From the NCBI RefSeq assembly GCF_037176765.1, contig NC_090023.1:54080866-54144865 (forward strand): DNA of 64,000 nt, written 5' to 3'. Source of the stretch: Anolis sagrei. Lineage: Eukaryota > Chordata > Lepidosauria > Squamata > Anolidae. This document shows, piece by piece, positions 42,401 through 55,727 of the stretch. The notes under the pieces were generated by a model, which did no database searches, was not told the origin of the DNA, and was given only the letters and a program-made list of their open reading frames with translations. The translations under genes were made by a program, and so were the position numbers. Each line of letters begins with the position of its first letter. Positions within the stretch are counted from its first letter, which is position 1.

Positions 42401-45400
42401 TACAGTTAATGTCATGGATATAGGAAGTATGGAGAGGCACTACAGTTTATTAGATAAAACATGTTTCCGTTCCTTTAATAATATCATCAACATCTTGAAT
42501 ATAGAGACTACTGGATAATTCATAAGACCTAGTAGTCTATTACAGCATTTTATTACAGAATTCGTACTAGCATCTTGAATTAAAACATTACAACTCCAAA
42601 GTCGCTGTAGTGTCATAAAACTGTGTTGAAGATCTATACTGCTAATAGAAGATGAAATTATTTTAGAAAAGATATAAATTGTATATTGTAGCTTTGTTTA
42701 TTTAAAAAGGTGGGGTATTCGGGAGAAAGACCGCCTGGTAACATGTTGGAGAAATATGGAGTGAATATATATGTTTGTTTTTGTGCATGCACACACTTTA
42801 TTCAACAAAGTGCAGCCTAGACAAGCCATGAGAGATTGTGTTTACGGGAAATTGACATTCATACACACACTTAAATAATATATATATATGGGGAGAGACA
42901 CTGAGATTAGACTGGCTAGCCATGTAGTCTCTTCCAACTCTATATACATACACACACATATGCACGCAAACATACATATTCAAACATACCAATTATACAC
43001 AATTCTGAGATTCCCCCCCCCCCCCCCCCACACACACACATTACTAGGAAAAGCTACCATTGCATTTTCATTTCTTTGCAGATTTCAGTCTAGATTGAAT
43101 TTGTTTTGACTGACAACAATATGCCGTGTAAACTGAAAGACGATAGCTTGATTTGCAAGCAGAAGACAATCCCAGTTTCAGTTCTTGGCATCTCTAGACA
43201 CAGTTTGATATATATCTTTAGTATCCTCATAGATTTTGCATTGTTTTGTTATTCTACAAACATAAAATAAATTACACAAATGTTTTTGTTTTTGTTCTTT
43301 GTGTTAGGAGCAACTTGAGAAACTGCAAGTCGCTTCTGGTATGAGAGAACTAGCCGTCTGCAAGGATGTTGCCCAGGGGATGCCCGGATGATTGATATTT
43401 TTCCATCCTTGTGGGAGGCTTCTCTCATGTTCCCACATGGGGAGGCGGAACTGACAGAGGGAGCTCAACCTGCTCTCCCCAGATTTGAACTGTTGACCTG
43501 TCGGTTATCAGTCCTGCTGGCACAAGAATTTAACCCATTGCACCACCAGGGGCAATATGTTGATCTGCTTACAAAATTGTATTTTGTATATCTACTATTT
43601 AAGTTAGGAGTCCCCGATGGAGTAGAGGGCTAAACTGCTGAGCTGCTGAACTTGCTGTCTGAAAGGTCGGTGGTTCGAATTTGGGGAGTAGGGTGAACTC
43701 CCACGGTTAGCCCCAGCTTCTGCCAATCCAGCAATTCAAAAACATGCAAATGTGAGTAGATCAATAGGTACCCGCTTTGGCAGGAAGATAACAGCACTCC
43801 ATACAGTCATTTATTTTATTTATTTCTCGCATTTCTATTCTGTCCTTCTCAACCCCCCGAAGGGGGACTCAGGATGGCTTACAATGGCTCCATTACGAAG
43901 CCATTACATAACAAATTACAGTAATTAAAACCACAATTAGACGTAAAAAACATAATGAACAATACATAAGTGATCATTAAAACAGTAAAACAGTCTCATC
44001 AGCCATATCATCGTTCCAGTCACATTCCCTTAAAGTGCTGCTTGCATATATTGTCCAAAAGCATGGTCCCAAAACCATGCCTTTAATTTCTTTCGAAAAG
44101 CTAGGAAGGAGGTGGCCGATCTTACCTCAGTTGGGAGTGTGTTCCATAGGCGGGGGGCCACTGCTGAGAAGGGCCTGTCTCTCGTCCCCGCCAGGCGCAT
44201 TTGTGCTGTTGACGGGAGCTTAGGTTTTGAGGTGGGATGTAGGGGTGGATGCGTTCGGACAAGTAAGCTGGGCCAGAACCGTATAGAGCTTTATAGGTCA
44301 CATGACCTTGGAAGTGTATACGGACAACACAGGCTCTTCGGCTTAGAAATGGAGATGAGCACCACCCCTCAGAGTCAGATACGACTAGACTTAATGTCAA
44401 GGGAAAACCTTCACCTTTACCATTTAAGGTACAATGTATTCCGATAATAATTAACTATTTACTAAATCAATTCACTTTTACATGTTATTCTTTTTAACCA
44501 GAAAATCTAGGACCTCATAGCTGTAGCTCAGGTTATAAGCAGGAGAAATTGTTAAATTAAAAGCTCAACTCTTGAAAACAGACTTGCATATAATTTCAGT
44601 GCTAGCCTTAAATCCAACATAAAGTTAGCCGCAAAACGTATGTACTACTGGAGCCAGTTTGTTTTTTTAGTTGTCCAAATAGTAGCACAACTGTTCTTGT
44701 AGCCCTAAAACTTTCCTCCTCTTGTGCAACTGGTTCTGCAACTAGCAGTGAATTCTCCCCTTGCGTAAAACTAAGAACTGATAGAGGGAGAGGGCCTTTC
44801 TAGCAGACTCTGGAATTCCCTCTTGGACTAAGATAGTTCCCTCTTTAGACTTCTTGTATCAACATGTATAAACTTTCCTATTCTAACAGATCTTCAGGAG
44901 CTGACTGCAATTAGATTTTCATGATATGTCTTTTTATTGTTTTACGTCCTTCCCTTTAACGAAAATGTAAATGGCTTCAATTCTATAGATTAATTGTTTT
45001 TTTTTAAAAAAAACCACATACACACTTTACTATTTTTTTGTGTTTTAACTCTGGTTTTTGATTTTTATATTTTGTAAACTGTCTTGAAGCATGGTGAAGT
45101 GGGTTGAGTGTTTTACAAGGGCCCTGGAGACCAGGATTTAATTTTGGAAAACCAGAATCTCCATGGCCTTTTGGAAACATAACCTTTTGGAAGCGTGACC
45201 TTTTGGAGATTAACTGGCATTCACACCATTTGGAATAATCATAACCTTTTTGTAAAGTATGATCTTCCTGATAAGAGCTAAAAAAATCATTTGAGTGCAA
45301 TAGATATGATATTTTGAATGGCCTGGACTATGATTCTTGGATTCTGTGATTTTCATGTTTATATTGATATGTTAATTCCATGTTTTAATGTTAAATGATG

Positions 45401-48400
45401 TCATGTTTTATGATTTAATTGATAATGGTATGTTATTATCGTTATGTTAGGTTTCTGTATGTGAGGCATTAAATTTTGGCATAATTGTGTTGGAAACCGC
45501 TTTGAGTCCCCTGCTGGGTTGAGAAAAGCGGTATACAAGTAAAGTGTGTGTGTGTCCATTAGCATTCATGCAAGGTAATTTAGGTTTCTCAGTTGTTAGA
45601 CTGATATACCTGGTTACTTCTCTGAAATGTTAGCAACAAAGAGTATGCCAATGAACAAATATAGTAGATCTTAAGAACTGTTATTTCGGTTACTCAAAAA
45701 AAAATCTACTCTTCCATAAAATGTATTTGGTTTTAAATATGCTCTCAAGAGACAAAAAAAATAAGTAGTCTTCGTTAAAAAAAACATAGTTGGTTTACTT
45801 ACAAACTTCATGTATTCAACATACAGGTACATTGTTTATCAACTGAAAGTTTAAACAGTAAGTTCTCTAAGGGATTCTGTTGCTGTCTCTTCTCTGTTGC
45901 ATACAATACAGAACTCAAGCAGTCTGATACATTACTGAACACAATATAAACACTGACAATACAATGCAATATAATACTTCTGAAATGGAGTCTCAGTCTG
46001 AATAGTCCCTGATCACATGGTCTGTAGTCCCTCCCACAACCTCAAACAATCCAGAGTTAAGGGAAAACTGCATACCAATATACACATATACAATATAGTA
46101 AGTAATCTGTATCCTATACATAACAAATAACTAGTATAGGAGGCTAGTAGTAGGTTGCTATTTCCAACATTTGAATCCTCGCTTGGCTATTGAAACCCAC
46201 TGGGCGACCCTGGGCAAGTCACACTCTCTCATCCTCAGAGAAAGACAAAGGCACAAATCCTGCCAAGAAACCCTATGATAAGTTTGCCTTATAGCTACTC
46301 TAATTAGAAATTATGTCAAAACACACAACAAAACTGCCTTGCATGCCAATATTTTGGAAACAAATATAAATGGATAACACAATAACAACTCGGCATCTCT
46401 GAGTATAATACAATTTGTCCTAGTGGAATGACATTTAAATACTTCTCTTATTCGCCTAAGAGGCAAATAGTTAAGATACTTCATGTAGGGTTGTTTTCTT
46501 CAATGCGGAAAAAATAATACAGCAATATTGGAATAAGGATATGCATTCAAGCTTTCGGTAGCCATATGCACATTTTATGACTGCATATGTTTGTTTGCCA
46601 AAAACATTTTGAAATAGAGTTAGAATTCTCATTTTGATAATTGTGTTCCTTCACTAGCTGTAAGTTAAGCAATTAGAGCCTACAAAATAATGGTAACAAT
46701 TCTATTAAAAATCCCTTTATGACACATAAACATCCAACTCAGTTGGGGAGCCATAAATCTCCACTTTTTCTCCAAGGAAAAGAAGTCACATTTTCATGAA
46801 CCAGAGGCAGAACTATGGTTTATAGATGGAATAAAGTTTTTAAATTATAGGACTGTCAGTCAGGATTACATTTATCTATTCCTTCAAAGAAAAAGTATAG
46901 TTTGTGTTGGAAAGGGGGATGCCGGGGGCCATTTCAAACTAGTATACAATAAAGCAAAAATAATTTATTTGGAGTTGTTCAGAAGACAAGACATTTTTTT
47001 CCACCTTATACAGAAAAGATCATTCTTTTTCTATTAAAAATCCCATTTCTTTTGAAAATGAAACATTCCCAAAAGTAAGTTTTCATCTTGTTTTCACAAT
47101 CTAAAGAAAACGACTATCAGTAACAATAGGACACTGCTGCTGCATTTCACGATCTATACTGTAAAAAAAAAAATGAATAAGGCATGAACTGCTACCATAG
47201 ATTTATTTTTAGAGCTTACATTAATCCTTCTTGAAAGATTCTCTTCCCAGTCACAGTCCCACGTCATCCCCCATTGAAATTATATCCACAATAAGAAGAA
47301 TTGACTGGTAAAGTCTTAAGACATGTTAAGAAGTATGTGTACTAAATTATGTACACTAAATTCTGTTCACAATTCCTCTAATAAATGCGTTAGACAATGG
47401 GGCACATATCTTAAGGAATGAGAAGAATCCAAAAGTGAATGTTTGGGAAATCAGAGTAGAAGATCTATTTTCAGAAGGTTACTGTGAGTTTCCTGGGCTG
47501 TATGGCCATGTTCCAGAAGCATTCTCTCCTGACATTTCACCCACATCTATGGTACGTATCCTCAGAGGTTGTGAGGTTTGTCAGATACTAGGCAAGTGTG
47601 GTTTTTATATATGTGGAATATCCAGGGTGGGAGAAAGAACTCATGTCTGAATGAGGCCAGTGTGAATGTTGCAACTGATCACTTTAATAATTAATTAGTA
47701 CTGAATAGCTTTGCAGCTTCAAAGCTTGCTTGCTTTTTGCCTGGGGGAAACCTTTGTTGGGAGGTAGTAGTAGTAATTTTATTGATTAGCCCTTAGGCCA
47801 TATCACAATAAGAAACAGAACAACAAGGCCTGACAAGACCTGATCACACTCCACGTAGAAAGTTAAAATAAGACACTTATAATAATACAGTAAATACATA
47901 TGATAAGACATGATAAAACTGATAAACTGATCAAGCTGAGTATATACATCATATTTCATTATCACCCCTACAATTTACCCCAATCAGCCCTACATATGTG
48001 GTTCTCAGACGTATTGTTTTGCTTAAGTACAGAGCTGTTTTATACGTTATTTTGGGGTCTTGGCCACATATAAAATATGTTGTTCTGATGTGAGAATCCC
48101 AATACATTGTCCGTTTGATATATGGACCAAGGTGGAAGTCTCTCACCTTTTGATACAATTTGCAATCAAACAATATGTGTGCTATATCCTCAATTTCAGG
48201 TGCCCCACAGATACAACTCCGTTCATTATAAGGGATGCTGTTAAATCTCCCGTATCTAACCATTGTCTCGAGCTGGTCAAATCTGGCTCGAGTGAATACC
48301 TCCCTGAGATGTTTTGGTATTTGCATTTTTAGGTAGTTAGCAGTTTGAAAGGTACGTTTATATTGACTCAGCCATTTTAGGTTAGCAGTCTTACTGAGGG

Positions 48401-51400
48401 TGGCTATATCTTTTTGTGCTTCTATATCCAAAATTCTTTGTATAGCACCCTTTCTTACTTGGTCATTTGAGGCGCAGGAGACAGGAAGCCCACAACTTCT
48501 TAGATAATTTGTCAGTTGTGTAATCCAGGAGGTCGGTAGTTGGGATTTTATCTGTTCTAGTAGGCACAATTTTGGGAGTCTATCAGGCTCCATTACATTG
48601 ATTTTACACCAGTAATTGTATGCTCTAAGTTTAGACTGTGCATTGATTGTGTAGATTTCCAGTTCTGCTCTCACTGCAGCAGCAGAGGTCCTTTTATCTA
48701 CTCCCAGTATACTTCTCAAGTGCTGGGATTGTGCTTGTTCTATTACTGAGATGGAACTTAAACCCCATACTTCTGCTGCATATAAAAGCATAGGTGTAAC
48801 CTTAGCTTTATACACTTTAATTATTGGGATTAGGGTACCTGGGTAGCTATGTGTTTTTAGCTTAAGTATTAGATTCAGGCTAGCCTTTGCCCTGAGGACA
48901 CTCCTTTGGTGATGAGAAGTCCAAGAACCAGTCTCAGAGAAAGTTACTCCAAGGTAAGGGAAGGTGTTTACTTGTTCTATTACCTCACCATCCAATTGCC
49001 ATCTGTGTCTCTGCTGCCTTTTTCCAAATACCTTTATTTTTGATTTTGTCTTGTTGATGATTAGAGAGTTATTCTGGCAATAGGAACTGAGTCTTCTTAA
49101 CAACCTACTAAGTCCAACTTGCGAGTGTGATAGTAATATCATATCATCAGCATACAGCAGAGTATTACAATATGTGTTTAGGACTTTAGGCATATGAGTT
49201 ACAGGGTCTTTCATTACTCCAGGTAGGTCATTGATACAAAGATTAAATAATATTGGTGCTAAAATACACCCTTGTCTTACCCCTTTGTATGTGTTGATCC
49301 TTCTTGTCATAGCTCCATTTACCCCAAACCATACTCTCAAGCAGGTGTTTGTGTATAAGGCTTTTATCAGTAGCAGCAGCCTAGGTTCAATTTTGAGATT
49401 GCACAACTTATTCCATAATGCTTCTCTGTTAACAGTATCAAATGCTGCAGAGAAGTCAATAAAGGCAGCATACAAGTGTCTTCCCTTACAGGTGTATTTG
49501 GCAATCAAATGATTCAGGATAAAACAGTTATCAATGGTAGATCTGTTTTGTCTAAACCCTGCTTGTTCTTCCGCAAGGATACCTTTTTCGTTTACCCAGC
49601 TTTCAGTTCTGCTCAGTAGGAACCTAGCATAAATTTTGGCAACAATATCTATTAAACTAATGGGCCTGTAATTACTGGGATCCTTTGTTGGGAGGTGATT
49701 AGTTGGTCCTGATTGTTTCTTGTCTGGAATTCTCCTGTTTTTGAATGTTACTCTTTATTTACTGTCCTGATTTTAGAGTTTTTTTTTAATACTGGTAGCC
49801 ATCATTTGTTCATGGTTTCCTACTTTCTGTTGAAAGTGTCCACATGCTTGTGGTTTTCAATGGCTTCTTTGTGTAGTCTGACATGGTAGTTGTTATTTTC
49901 AAAAGAATTTCAGAATAATTAACTTGAATACATTTTGGTAGAGATAAAAAGAAATATAGAAGTCTACTTAATTTGGCTTATGACTTGAAGTAAGAATGTC
50001 AATAGAAAAAAACTGATAGCAGAGAGAGAAGCCTCTCCTGCAAGAATGTTAAATCCTAAGGTCCAATGTTTTCCTTTCTACAGGTTTGAACATAGCTTTA
50101 GGAACATATCTGCCCTTCCAACTGACTGTCCAAATAGGAAACCTATTTGCTAGGAAATTTTAAACTTTCAAAAGGAAAATGTAGAAAATAGAAGAATATC
50201 AGTTCATTGGATGAAGTAGTTTGAGTTATCTGAAGTATTAGTATGTTTGATTCAAAGGTTTGCAGACCGCCAGAAGAAATTTCAACCACTATCTAAGGCT
50301 GCCTGAGATAGTTACCTTGGAGCACACAAGTTCTGGTCATGACAGAGATCAGAACAGGGATCCCCATGGATCCAAAAGTCCTCCATTTGAGAGATATCCC
50401 CAGAATGGGCCCTGCAACTATTCCCACCTGAAACAAAAGCAGGATTTTTCATCATGCAACTCTCCAAACTTCTTCAAAGAATTTTGAAAAATCACTATAA
50501 ATTTTTGAATAAACTGGTACCCAACAGTTTCTCTATTGGACAATTACTTTTAAATGGTTCAAGCAGACAAATAATACCATGTTTAAATGGTACTGTGTTA
50601 GGGCTGGGCTTCAGCACAGCTGGTTAATCACCAACACCAATAGGATCACATCAATCAAAAGGCTGGCAGTTTGAAGGGTGAGCACCCGACCTTCAGTCCA
50701 TCTCACTGTCCACCTAAGCAGTTAGAAAACAACAGTGAGCTGTGAGGTATTTCATGGCACCATAAAAAGGAAGTGCCAGGAAATGCTGGCTATGAAAAGA
50801 ATGGAGGAAAGTCTGTGACCAAGGACTCTTCATAATAGAGGATGGAGCGACAGCACCCCCCTGTGGCCAGAATCGAGCACAACTTCCATGACACCAAAGT
50901 TGGAAAAATATCTCTTATCTGTTGCCTGCTCTGTCTGTCTAATTGCATTGAATGTTTGCTGAGTATATGTTCTGTGATCTGCCCTGAGTCCCCTTTGGGA
51001 TGAGAAGGGCAGAATATAAATGCTGTAAATAAATTTAATAGAACCAAAATATTAGTGTAGCAATTACAGGATTGAAGTAGGATGTGGGAGATCTGTGACG
51101 CTGCCAATGAGTTAAGAAAGTTATAGGTCACTTTGAGCCAGTCACATTTTCTATAGTGTAGAAAGCCTGATCACATACTTCTACTTTGCAACACAGCTCC
51201 CCTTCACCTGGGCCTGCAAATGAGGCTTTGGCAGTAGCAGCTTCAAACCTAGGAAAAGGAAGGAAGGATCCAACACTGCCATTCTTGCCCCATCCCTTTG
51301 CTCAATATCCTTACTTCCTTGCAGGCCCAGGTGGCAGGCAGATGGGTTGCAAGGAGGAGATTGCAAACAGTGGAACTCTCTGCATTGGAGTGTGATGGAA

Positions 51401-54400
51401 GCTCCTTCCTTGGAAGCTTTTAAACAGAGGCTGGATAGCTATCTGTCAGGGGTATTTTGATAGTGCTTTTCCTGTATGGCAGGGGGGTGGACTAGATGGC
51501 CCATGTGGTCTCTTCCAACTCTATTATTCTATAATTCTAGAGCTCTGGCAGAGCAGCCTCCTTAAGAGCAGGTAAGAAAAAAAAAGTTCAATACTGGGCC
51601 AAGGGATTGGCTCTTTCCTTCCTTGCCTGGTCTTGAGGAGACTGTTCTGTCAAAGCTCCATTTGTGGTCCCCTTCTTTAAACACAGTCACCCCTTCCTCC
51701 CCTCATGTTGACTGGGTGTGCAAACGGGACTCTGGCAGCATCAGCCTCCTCAATCTCAGGCAAGGAAGGAAGAATACAATGCCTCCCTTCCCACCCTCTC
51801 CCTTTGCCCAGTGTTGAACCTCTCCTTCCTTGCCAGCTCCTGAGGAGGCTGCTGCCAGAGCCCTGTTTGCAATCTCCTTTGCAGCCCAGCTCCCTGCTGC
51901 CTGGGTATGCAAGGAATAAAGGATCCAACATCAGTCAAAGAGAGGGGGCAAGAATGGCAGTGTTGGATCCTTCCCTCGTCACAAATACTCACAAGAATTG
52001 GGACTTGGAATTGTTAATGGAATTGTTTCTACACTTATATGTGAGCCATTTTACTATATGCTAAAAGTGGCAAAATGTAAGTAGTACAACAGAATGCAAA
52101 GCCAAGGACTGTAATAATGATCTCAGTAAATTCATATGTAAAAAACACACCCTTTAATCTGTTATTCCCAAAGCTAGTAATGCTTCTCATTGCTATCCCG
52201 GGACAGAGGAAATGTCCTTTACAACAACAAATGATTCAGCAAATGATCCAAAGGAATGACTAAAAAAAGTCAGTTTGGCTATAAAATTTCAAAATATATA
52301 TTCACTAAATCTTGCCTTATTTGTTATCATTGTGTGCCTTTTCAACTTATGGCAACCTAAGGCAAACCTATCATGGGGCGGGGTGGGAAGATATGTTTAG
52401 AAGGCATTTGCCTTTCTCTTAGAGAATGTGACTGTCACTTGACCAGTAGTTTTCCATCGCTGAATAAAAATTCGAACCTTGGTCTCCTTACCCAGCTTAT
52501 GGGTAAAAAATTGTTGTATCACCTTGGGCTCTGGTGCAGGGATAAAGGTGGGATCTATCAATCTAGTTGTCTGTCCATCCATCTATCCACCTATCTACTC
52601 ATGTCAAAGTATGTATATTTGTTTGTTGGGTCCATAAACACTTCAATACTAAAATATGTATAAACGACCACTGAAAATTGTGAATTAAAAAGCCATTGAG
52701 ACAGATCAGGTTGTTTATTAAAGTCAACTTCACCAAAACAATTTAATATCCGAGAGGAACATAAGCCCTGTTCAATTTCACAAGTTCTAGACTATTCAAT
52801 TGTAGTATGGTAATTTGAATACCATACTGGGGATTTCAAATCCCCATTCATTTATGGAAGCCCACAGGGTAACCGTAGGCAAGTCGCATTATCTTAGCCT
52901 CAGAAGATGATCAGAGGGGGTGCTCTGACCAGATCTCACTCAGAAAACCCTGCTTTAGGATTGCCATAAATTGGAAATGACTTGAAAGTATACAACAACT
53001 ACATACCTACCCAGCCATGGAATTCAGATCCTGCTTGAATTCCAAGTTAACACAGCATGAGGATGGTTGAAAGATGAATCAAGGTCCCAAAGTACAAACA
53101 GAATAAACATATCTCCTAAGGAATACAATTCCTTCTTTCTACTGACACAGCTCTTCTATTTGGCCTTTCTGATGGGTTTTATTTGTTGTCAGTAGTACTC
53201 TTTATAATTATTTTAATGCTCTTACATTTGCCCTCGGTTTGCCGCACTTGCCCTAGGCGTTGCATAGGAATAATCACATTTAGGAATCATGTGCCCAAAC
53301 ACACTGTTTGTCGTTGAGCCACAATATTGGTTTATGATGTTTGTCTGATTATGATGTATTATTATTTTTAGTTGCTGCCTGTATTTCTGTGCTTGTTTTT
53401 AATCTGTATTTGCTGAGTGTGTCCCTTTGTAAGCTGCCCAGAGTCCCTTCAGGGAGATGGAGGTGGGGTATCAAAATAGAGTTGTTATTGTTGTTGTTAA
53501 TTCCACCGTGGTGTACATGCACCCATAACACTCAAACTATTCAATGACTCCAGAGCCGCCTTCAAAACACATGCAAATGAATGGCAAGAAAAGGTAATAC
53601 ACATTTGTGGGATCAATACCATCTGCTAATAGGAGTGTGGGAGCAAAATGTACAACTGGGAGAAGTGGAAGAATATATGTTTTTCCTCCCTTTATTCTTT
53701 GTCATCAGTCAGAAGAGGAGAGAAAGAAACAAAATGAGGAGACAAACCTGAGCTTTTTGTTCCCTTCTATACTTACACCACTGTAGTGCTATGATTCCAT
53801 TTGAATTTCTGCTCAAAGGTATTCTGGAGTTTGCAGTTTGGGATTTAGAAATCTCAGCTAGAGAATTCTAGTGCCTCATCAAACTATAAATCTCATTAAT
53901 CCATGGGTTAATCCATACCACTATAATGGTGTAGACTGAAAGGGCTCCTAGTATATTGAATTTCCCAGTGTGAGAGTGACATAATCTGCTTGTAGCTGTG
54001 TATATAGATCAATTACTGTGAACTACTCTAAGAGCCATTATTCTTGGAAAGTATCAGGAGTATATTGAATAATTCTCTCTCTCTCACACACACACACAAA
54101 TTTTGCATCAGGTGTATATTGTGTGTCTGTGTATAATTTCAAAGTGAAATGAATTTTTTTTATTTGTGATGAATATGACAACCTATTTTTTTCACATAGA
54201 TGATAACTGGATAACTTCAGTTAGCCCTAGGATGGTATAGGTATAAAAAGGGGCCCAAAAATTCCGAGGGCCTATGTTCTGACTACAGTGGAGGGTCCCT
54301 CTTTGGAGGCTTTTAAACAGAGGCTAGATTTTCCATCTGTCAGAAGTGCTTTGATTGTGCTTTTCCCTCATGGCACTGGGTTGGACTAGATGGCCCATGG

Positions 54401-55694
54401 AGTCTCTTCCAATGTTATGATTCTATGACTGAGATTCTTAACAGGCTGTATTGCCTACCAAAAATGTTTTTTTTTTAAGCCTGGAAAATCCAAATCACAA
54501 GAGGCTGGATTTTGATTTTCAAAATAAAAGTATTTTTTTAATGTTAAATGGTATGTGGGGGCAAGGGCCTTGCAACCAATTTAATTACCATATATACTCA
54601 AGCATAAGCCAACCCAAATATAAGTCGAGGCACCTAATTTTATCACAAAAAACTGGGGAAATGTATTGACCCGAGTATAAGTCACGGGTGGAAAATGCAG
54701 CAGCTCCTGGTAAATTTCAAAATAAAAATAGATACCAATAAAATTACATTAACTGAGGCACCAGCAGGCTAAATGTTTCTTTGAATATTTACATAAAACT
54801 GTAATTTAAGACAAGACTGTCCAACTCTAATTAAACCATTATTCTAACCTTCTCCAATGTAAATGTGCTTACTTTCTTATTTTACTTTCTTACTATAATA
54901 ATAGAGTAAAATAATAAATGTAATAAGAGTAATTGAGTAAAACAATAAATGTAATAATAATTATAATAATAGAGTAAAATAATAAATAACTTTGACGCGA
55001 GTATAAGCCAAGGGGGGGGGGGGGGCTTTTTCAGCCTTAAAAGCTCGGCTTATACTCGAGAATATGAAGTATATTGATTTTAAAATATTTCAAGAAAGTT
55101 AGTTTAATTTTTTTACTGCAACCTATTGAAAAAATACTATTTTTGGAAGTGACCTTGGGTCCCGCCCTGCAAGAAAGGCATCATATAAATAAAATAAATA
55201 AATACATAATACAATACAAAACAGTCTGTAGGACTGGGTAATGACCCAGATCTTTCAATAAACACAGCAATGTTAAATTTAAAATTACACAATTTTCACA
55301 ATCTAGAAGATTTAAATTCACATTCTTATTGTCACCTAATGTGTTCTTTGCTTCAGCTCTGGCACCACTGACCCCCCCCCCCCCAAATACCGAGACACTC
55401 ATTTTAATTCACAGCATTCTTCTGACATGAAATAACAAAATAATTCTCTCAAGTAGAACACATACATTTCTATTTTTCTTCTTCCTGTGACTGTTGCTGT
55501 TTTAGAAATCTATTCTAGGTATTAAATTTTTTTTAAAAAATGCTCCAAAATTGTCTTCATGGGTGGGTTAACGAGATCATGACACCTTAAGTTTTATGGT
55601 GATTCAATGTCCACATACTTTGTTTCATGCTCAAATTTACCTAACATATTATGTTTAGCATTATGTCCAGGCTATATGTTGAAGGTGTATATGG

Positions 55695-55727
<33 letters not shown>

